DNA from: Streptomyces caelestis
Lineage (GTDB): Bacteria > Actinomycetota > Actinomycetes > Streptomycetales > Streptomycetaceae
Assembly (NCBI RefSeq): GCF_001279005.1
Contig: NZ_LGCN01000132.1
Span: forward strand, 149,469-213,468
DNA: 64,000 nucleotides
Reading direction: 5' to 3'
Under the pieces are notes generated by a model. That model was not told where the DNA came from, ran no database searches, and saw only the letters and a list, made by a program, of their open reading frames with translations. This document shows positions 59,774 to 64,000 of the stretch, piece by piece (the stretch's first letter is position 1; every line of letters begins with the position of its first letter). Position numbers and translations under genes: made by a program.

Positions 59774-61153
59774 TCAGCCGAGTCCGGCCAGCTCGAGCAG
59801 GAGTTGTTTGACATCGGTGGCCGCGACGCGGTCTCCGAGGGCGCGGGGGGTGGAGCAGATGAGGAGCGGACCGTCGTCGTCGCTCGCAGGGAGGCGGCCG
59901 TGGCTGCCGCGAATAGCTGAGGGGTCCAGGGGCACCACCGCCATGCGGTAGCGCATGCCGAGCTTCTTGCGCGCCAGTGCGGTGGCCGCCTTGACCTTGA
60001 CGTAGGGGTCGAGGGGGTCCATGAAGAGCTCGACCGGGTCGTAGCCGGGTTTGCGGTGGATCTCGACGAGCTGCGCGAAGTCGGGCGCGCGGTCGTCGTC
60101 GAGCCAGTAGTAGTACGTGAACCAGGCGTCGGGTTCGGCGACGGCGACCAGTTCGCCGGCGCGCGGGTGGTCGAGGTGGTGGGTCTTCTTGCCCTCGTCG
60201 TCGAGGAGCTGCTCGATGCCGGGCAGTCCGTCGAGGGCGGCGCGGGTGGCGTCGAGGTCCTCGGGGCGGCGCACGTAGACGTGGGCGAGCTGGTGGTCGG
60301 CGACCGCGAAGGCGCGGGAGGCCATCGGGTCGAGGTACTCCATGCCGTCCTGGGTGTGGACCTCGAGGAGGCCGGCGCGGCGCAGGGCGCGGTTGATGTC
60401 CACGGGCCGGTTCACGCGGGTGATGCCGTACTCGGACAGGGCGACGACGGTACGGCCTTCGGCGCGGGCGTCGTCGAGGAGCGGGGCCACGGCGGCGTCG
60501 AGGTCGGCGGCCGCCTTCAGGGAGCGCGGGTCGTCGGGGCCGAAGCGCTGCAGGTCGTAGTCGAGGTGAGGGAGGTAACACAGGGTCAGGTCGGGGTGGC
60601 GGGTGCGCATGACGTGGCGGGTGGCGTCGATGATCCACCGGCTGGAGACCAGGTCGGCGCCGGGGCCCCAGAAGTGGAACAGGGGGAACGTGCCGAGCTT
60701 CTCGGTCAGTTCGTCGTGCAGGGCGGGCGGCCGGGTGTAGCAGTCGGGTTCCTTGCGGCCGTCGGCGTAGTAGACGGGGCGGGGGGTGACGGTGATGTCG
60801 GTGTCGGCGCCCATGGCGTACCACCAGCAGATGTTGGCGACGGTGTAGCCGGGGTGGGCGCGGCGGGCGGCGTCCCAGAGCTTGTCGCCGGCGACGAGGC
60901 CGTTGTGCTGCCGCCACAGCAGGACGTCGCCGAGCTCGCGGAAGTACCAGCCGTTGCCGACGATGCCGTGTTCCGAGGGCGTGGTGCCGGTGAGGAAGGT
61001 GGACTGGGCGGCGCAGGTGACGGCGGGCAGGACGGTGCCGAGCGGGGCGCGGGAGCCGGACTGTCCGAGCGACTTGAGGTGGGGCATGTGGTCGAGGAGA
61101 CGGGGGGTGAGGCCCACGACGTCGAGGACGAGGAGGGGGGTGGGGTCGGTCAT
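59774..61153 (-). CDS. alkaline phosphatase/nucleotide pyrophosphatase family (EboF-like)
   Basis: 459 residues. LLVLDVVGLTPRLLDHMPHL starts the fold; the Thr nucleophile lies in LPAVTCAAQSTFLTGTTPSEHGIVGNGWY, further metal ligands in LCYLPHLDYDLQRFGP and VALSEYGITRVN. Member of the phosphodiesterase/NPP type I superfamily. ATG 61153 overlaps the EboE stop (ATGA). In ebo clusters this enzyme accompanies EboA-E and is thought to act in delivery of a precursor across the inner membrane. No signal peptide is seen. Confidence 0.9.
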   Translation of the reverse strand: MTDPTPLLVLDVVGLTPRLLDHMPHLKSLGQSGSRAPLGTVLPAVTCAAQSTFLTGTTPSEHGIVGNGWYFRELGDVLLWRQHNGLVAGDKLWDAARRAHPGYTVANICWWYAMGADTDITVTPRPVYYADGRKEPDCYTRPPALHDELTEKLGTFPLFHFWGPGADLVSSRWIIDATRHVMRTRHPDLTLCYLPHLDYDLQRFGPDDPRSLKAAADLDAAVAPLLDDARAEGRTVVALSEYGITRVNRPVDINRALRRAGLLEVHTQDGMEYLDPMASRAFAVADHQLAHVYVRRPEDLDATRAALDGLPGIEQLLDDEGKKTHHLDHPRAGELVAVAEPDAWFTYYYWLDDDRAPDFAQLVEIHRKPGYDPVELFMDPLDPYVKVKAATALARKKLGMRYRMAVVPLDPSAIRGSHGRLPASDDDGPLLICSTPRALGDRVAATDVKQLLLELAGLG

Positions 61154-62319
61154 GGGAGCTCCTTCAGGCCGAGGTCCGTCAGGAGGTCGCGGGCCAGGGC
61201 GAGTTCGGCGGCGATGCCGTCGGCGAGCTGGGTGCGGCCGCGGGGGCGCAGCTCGGGCGGGAGTGCCTGCCAGGTGTAGGTCTCGACCTCGAGGTGGCGG
61301 GTGAGGGGGTGCGGGCCGCCGACGAGCCGGGTCAGGACGGTTTTCAGGACGGGCAGCGTGGAGGTGAGGGGCGCGGCGGGGGCCGCGTGCAGCGGGACGT
61401 GGAAGTGGGAGCGCCAGGGGGCCGCGTCGGGCAGGGCGTCGCCGGCCAGGGCCTCGTCGAGGTCGTCGGTGCCGCGCAGGCCGGCGGGGGTGGAAGTGCG
61501 GGTCTGGTGCAGGAAGCGGGGTTCGGCGAAGGCGGCCAGGGCCTCGCGGACCTCGGGGAGGTGGGGCTGTTCGGCGTGCAGGGCGGCGGAGAGCTGGGAC
61601 TTGACCACGGGCACGCCGGCGCGGGCGAGGTCGTCCAGGGCGGTGTGCGGGTCCTCGAAGGAGGTGGCGAGGTGGCAGGTGTCGACGCAGACTCCGACGC
61701 GGTCGTGGGCGATCGCGGTGAGCGGGGCGATGGCGTCGCGGGTGGTCTCGACGACGCAGCCGGGTTCCGGTTCCAGGGCGACGCGGACGGAGCGTCCGGT
61801 CAGCTCCTGGAGGGCGTCGAGGCGTTCGGCGAGGGTGCGCAGGGCGGTGCGGGCCGTCTGTGCCCGCTGCTCGTCGTGGGCGGTGCGCCAGGCCAGGGGC
61901 AGGGTGGAGATGCTGCCGTCGGTGACGTCGTCGGGGAGGAGTCCGGCGAGGAGGCGGGCCAGGGAGGTGGTGTGTTCCAGGCGCTCGGGGTCGGCCCAGT
62001 CCGGTGTGTAGACGCGGTACTTGACCTCTTCGGCGCCGAAGCCCTCGTAGGGGAAGCCGTTGAGGGTGACGACCTCCAGGCCGCGCCGGTCGAGTTCGCA
62101 GCGCAGTCCGCGCAGGGCGGCGGGGTCGGTGACGAGGGCGTGCGCGGCGTCCTTGGCGAGCCACAGGCCGATGCCGAGCCTGTCCCGGCCGAGGCGGCGG
62201 CGGACCGGCTCGCAGTGGTCGCGGAGCTGGGCGAGGACGCCGTCCAGGGTTTCGGCGGGGTGCACGTTGGTGCAGTAGGCGAGGTGGACGGTGGAGCCGT
62301 CGGGGTGGCGGAAGCGCAT
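61150..62319 (-). CDS. eboE: metabolite traffic protein EboE (xylose isomerase-like)
   Basis: 389 residues, TIM barrel of the xylose-isomerase-like type: VHLAYCTNVHPAETLDGVLAQL at the N-terminus, LEVVTLNGFPYEGFGAEEVKYRVYTPDWADPERL, VALEPEPGCVVETT, VGVCVDTCHLATSFED and FHVPLHA. These are the recognisable blocks of EboE. Metal-binding Glu and His are in LEPEPG and CVDTCH. Three bases after the TatD-like gene and coupled to the phosphodiesterase. Confidence 0.92.
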   Translation of the reverse strand: MRFRHPDGSTVHLAYCTNVHPAETLDGVLAQLRDHCEPVRRRLGRDRLGIGLWLAKDAAHALVTDPAALRGLRCELDRRGLEVVTLNGFPYEGFGAEEVKYRVYTPDWADPERLEHTTSLARLLAGLLPDDVTDGSISTLPLAWRTAHDEQRAQTARTALRTLAERLDALQELTGRSVRVALEPEPGCVVETTRDAIAPLTAIAHDRVGVCVDTCHLATSFEDPHTALDDLARAGVPVVKSQLSAALHAEQPHLPEVREALAAFAEPRFLHQTRTSTPAGLRGTDDLDEALAGDALPDAAPWRSHFHVPLHAAPAAPLTSTLPVLKTVLTRLVGGPHPLTRHLEVETYTWQALPPELRPRGRTQLADGIAAELALARDLLTDLGLKELP

Positions 62320-62322
62320 GGC

Positions 62323-63213
62323 TCATGCCTCCGTGGCGGGGGCGCCGGCCGGCCGGGGCCCGTCCTTCGGTGCGCCGCGCAGGATGGAGTTGCCCTCGTG
62401 GGTGGCGCCGGTGGCGTCGACGTCGAGGTCCAGGCGGCCGCTGAGCCCGTAGAAGGCGACGGGGTTGCGCCACAGCACCCGGTCGACGTCGTCCTCGGTG
62501 AAGCCCTCGGCGAGCATCAGGTCGGCGACCTTGCGGGTCTTGAGGGGGTCGCTCCTGCCCCAGTCGGCGGCGGAGTTCACCAGGACCCGCTCGGGGCCGT
62601 GGGCGCGCAGGATCGCGACCATCCGTTCCTCGTCCATCTTGGTGTCCGGGTAGACGGAGAAGCCGAGCCAGGCGCCGCTGTCCTTGGCCTCCTTGACGGT
62701 GGTCTCGTTGAGGTGGTCGACCAGGACCCGGTCGACGGGCAGCGCGGACTCCTTGACGACGTCCAGGGTGCGGCGCAGTCCCGCGAGCTTGTCGCGGTGC
62801 GGGGTGTGCACCAGCGCGGGCAGGCCGTGGTCGGCGGCGAGCTGGAGCTGGGCGGCGAGGGCGGTGTCCTCGGCGGGGGTCATGGAGTCGTAGCCGATCT
62901 CGCCGACGGCCACCACGTTGTCCTTGACGAGATACCGGGGCAGCGCGTCGAGGACGGGCGTGCAGCGCGGGTCGTTGGCCTCCTTGGGGTTGAGGGCGAG
63001 CGTGCAGTGGTGGGCGATGCCGTGCTGGGCGGCGCGGAAGGGTTCCCAGCCGAGGAGGGCGTCGAAGTAGTCGAGGAAGGAGGCCGGGGAGGTGCGGGGC
63101 TGGCCGAGCCAGAAGGAGGGCTCGACGACGGCGCGGACGCCCGCGGCGTACATGGCCTCGTAGTCGTCGGTGGTGCGCGACGTCATGTGGATGTGGGGGT
63201 CGAAGATGCGCAT
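62323..63213 (-). CDS. TatD family metal-dependent hydrolase (EboB-like)
   Basis: 296 residues. FDPHIHMTSR (HxH), VGEIGYDS (Glu), LVHTPHRDK (His), VLVDHLNE (His) and VNSAADWGRSDPL (Asp) give the full TatD metal site. Its start ATG shares one base with the EboA stop (TGATG). In ebo clusters this is EboB. Substrate unknown; the C-terminal 30 residues are a variable tail. Confidence 0.92.
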   Translation of the reverse strand: MRIFDPHIHMTSRTTDDYEAMYAAGVRAVVEPSFWLGQPRTSPASFLDYFDALLGWEPFRAAQHGIAHHCTLALNPKEANDPRCTPVLDALPRYLVKDNVVAVGEIGYDSMTPAEDTALAAQLQLAADHGLPALVHTPHRDKLAGLRRTLDVVKESALPVDRVLVDHLNETTVKEAKDSGAWLGFSVYPDTKMDEERMVAILRAHGPERVLVNSAADWGRSDPLKTRKVADLMLAEGFTEDDVDRVLWRNPVAFYGLSGRLDLDVDATGATHEGNSILRGAPKDGPRPAGAPATEA

Positions 63214-63953
63214 CAGGACTCCTTGCCGTGGGGGTCGTCCGTGCCGTGCGGCGAGGTGGCGGGGGCGGACCCGGTCAGGGCCAGGACGCGGTGCAGGTCC
63301 TCGGGGACGGGGCGGCCGGCGGCGGTGCGCTCCGCGGCGTAGTCGCCGAGCATGCGGGCGAGTTCGCCGTCGCCCCGGGCGCGCCGGTCCAGGTCCGCCA
63401 CGTGGTCGAGGCCGACGCCGGTGAACAGGCACTTCAGGACCGCGTGCCGCCAGGCGTGGGCGTCGAGGTGCCGGGCGGCGTAGGGGCCGAGGGCGGCGGC
63501 CACGAGCCGGGTGTCGTTGGCGCGCAGGGCGTCCTCGACGAGCGGGAGGGCGGCGGGGTCGTCGGGCACGAGGTGCGGCAGGGCGTGCAGGACGGCGCGG
63601 CGTTCGTCGGCGGTGCCCTGGAAGTAGACCCGGCTCAGTGCGTCGGCGTCGGCGTGGGCCGCGTGCAGGATGAGGACGCGGGCGGTGTCGGCGTGGGCGG
63701 GGCCGCAGCGGCGGCCGGCCTCGGCCAGGCGCAGCTCCCACACGGAGACGGGCCCGTGGGCGCCGGGGTGGGCGGCGGCCTCGTCCAGGGCCTGGTCGAG
63801 CCAGGCGCGGGCGGCTCCGCCCAGCCGGTCGTCGAGGCGGCGGCGCAGTGCGGCGGGCGGGGTGAGGGCGGGGGTGGCGCCGTCACCGGGGGTCGCCGGT
63901 CCGCCGGTGGTGTCCGCCTCCGGGGTGGCCGGTGCGGCATGCGGGCGGGTCAT
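63213..63953 (-). CDS. eboA: EboA domain protein
   Basis: 246 residues. After a Pro/Ala-rich N-terminus (about 35 residues) the EboA pattern appears: ARAWLDQALDEA, FQGTADERRAVLHALPHL, ALRANDTRLVAAALGPYAARHLDAHAWRHAVLKCLFTGVGLDHVADLDRRARGDGELARMLGDYAAERTAAGRPV. Helical repeat protein of unknown activity. It is the first visible ebo gene; UbiA-type EboC and EboD-type genes, if present, would lie beyond the right edge. Confidence 0.92.
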   Translation of the reverse strand: MTRPHAAPATPEADTTGGPATPGDGATPALTPPAALRRRLDDRLGGAARAWLDQALDEAAAHPGAHGPVSVWELRLAEAGRRCGPAHADTARVLILHAAHADADALSRVYFQGTADERRAVLHALPHLVPDDPAALPLVEDALRANDTRLVAAALGPYAARHLDAHAWRHAVLKCLFTGVGLDHVADLDRRARGDGELARMLGDYAAERTAAGRPVPEDLHRVLALTGSAPATSPHGTDDPHGKES

Positions 63954-64000
63954 GGGGTTCTGCTCCCTTCGGGGGTGGCGGAGGGATCGCCGTGCGGTGG

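Overview
The window is high-GC actinobacterial chromosome, almost certainly Streptomyces. Supporting signs are very high third-position GC, many GTG starts, Tat signal peptides, dense TetR/MarR/XRE regulators, a type II polyketide cluster and the usual Streptomyces relics of IS256- and IS630-like transposases. It reads as accessory or arm-type DNA; the only RNA gene seen is tRNA-Leu(GAG).

Layout. (1) 1-9020: an N-6 DNA methylase with an N-terminal HTH (partial, leftward) lies divergent from a five-gene block: small Cys/His protein, unknown 464-aa protein, VWA protein, MoxR-type AAA ATPase, and a DUF5682/TraB-ChaN-like 965-aa protein with a C-terminal 34-residue tandem repeat. Four-base or single-base stop/start overlaps join most of these genes. 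It resembles the MoxR-VWA class of putative NTP-dependent conflict or quality-control systems. (2) 9.3-15 kb: MarR plus DHA2 exporter, a two-gene ABC exporter, a DUF1648 membrane protein and a GlsB/YeaQ-type stress membrane protein. (3) 15.2-22.9 kb: GH1 beta-glucosidase divergent from a Tat-exported GH55-like beta-1,3-glucanase with a CebR-like box between them, then an EF-G paralogue and an MHS-family transporter.

(4) 23.4-38.9 kb: a type II polyketide locus. A 13-gene leftward operon runs cupin, two O-methyltransferase-fold enzymes, KS-alpha, CLF, AcpS, ACP, TcmN-type aromatase/cyclase, MetK, PfkB kinase (possibly adenosine kinase), ICMT-like membrane methyltransferase, PF04199 cyclase and a stand-alone type-I-like acyltransferase, followed by a TetR gene. 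Rightward partners are a LuxR-family regulator that has lost its phospho-acceptor Asp, a DHA2 exporter preceded by a perfect 44-bp palindrome, and an FAD monooxygenase. No KSIII, ketoreductase or glycosyltransferase is visible. The methyltransferases, MetK and kinase suggest a methylated unreduced aromatic product with its own SAM supply and adenosine removal.

(5) 39.7-57 kb: a mosaic of small regulator/enzyme pairs with clear operators (TetR-hydrolase, MarR-VOC, TetR-quinone oxidoreductase, TetR-SDR, XRE-methyltransferase) mixed with broken genes: a kinase/CYTH fusion junction, an FAD oxidoreductase relic, an anti-sigma factor relic, and IS630- and IS256-like relics. (6) 56.9-64 kb: a soluble Ser/Thr kinase, tRNA-Leu, and a leftward ebo-type operon (EboA, TatD-like EboB, EboE, EboF-like phosphodiesterase, and a Tat-exported His-rich sugar isomerase-like protein) that ends in a 19-bp perfect terminator hairpin and probably continues beyond the right edge.
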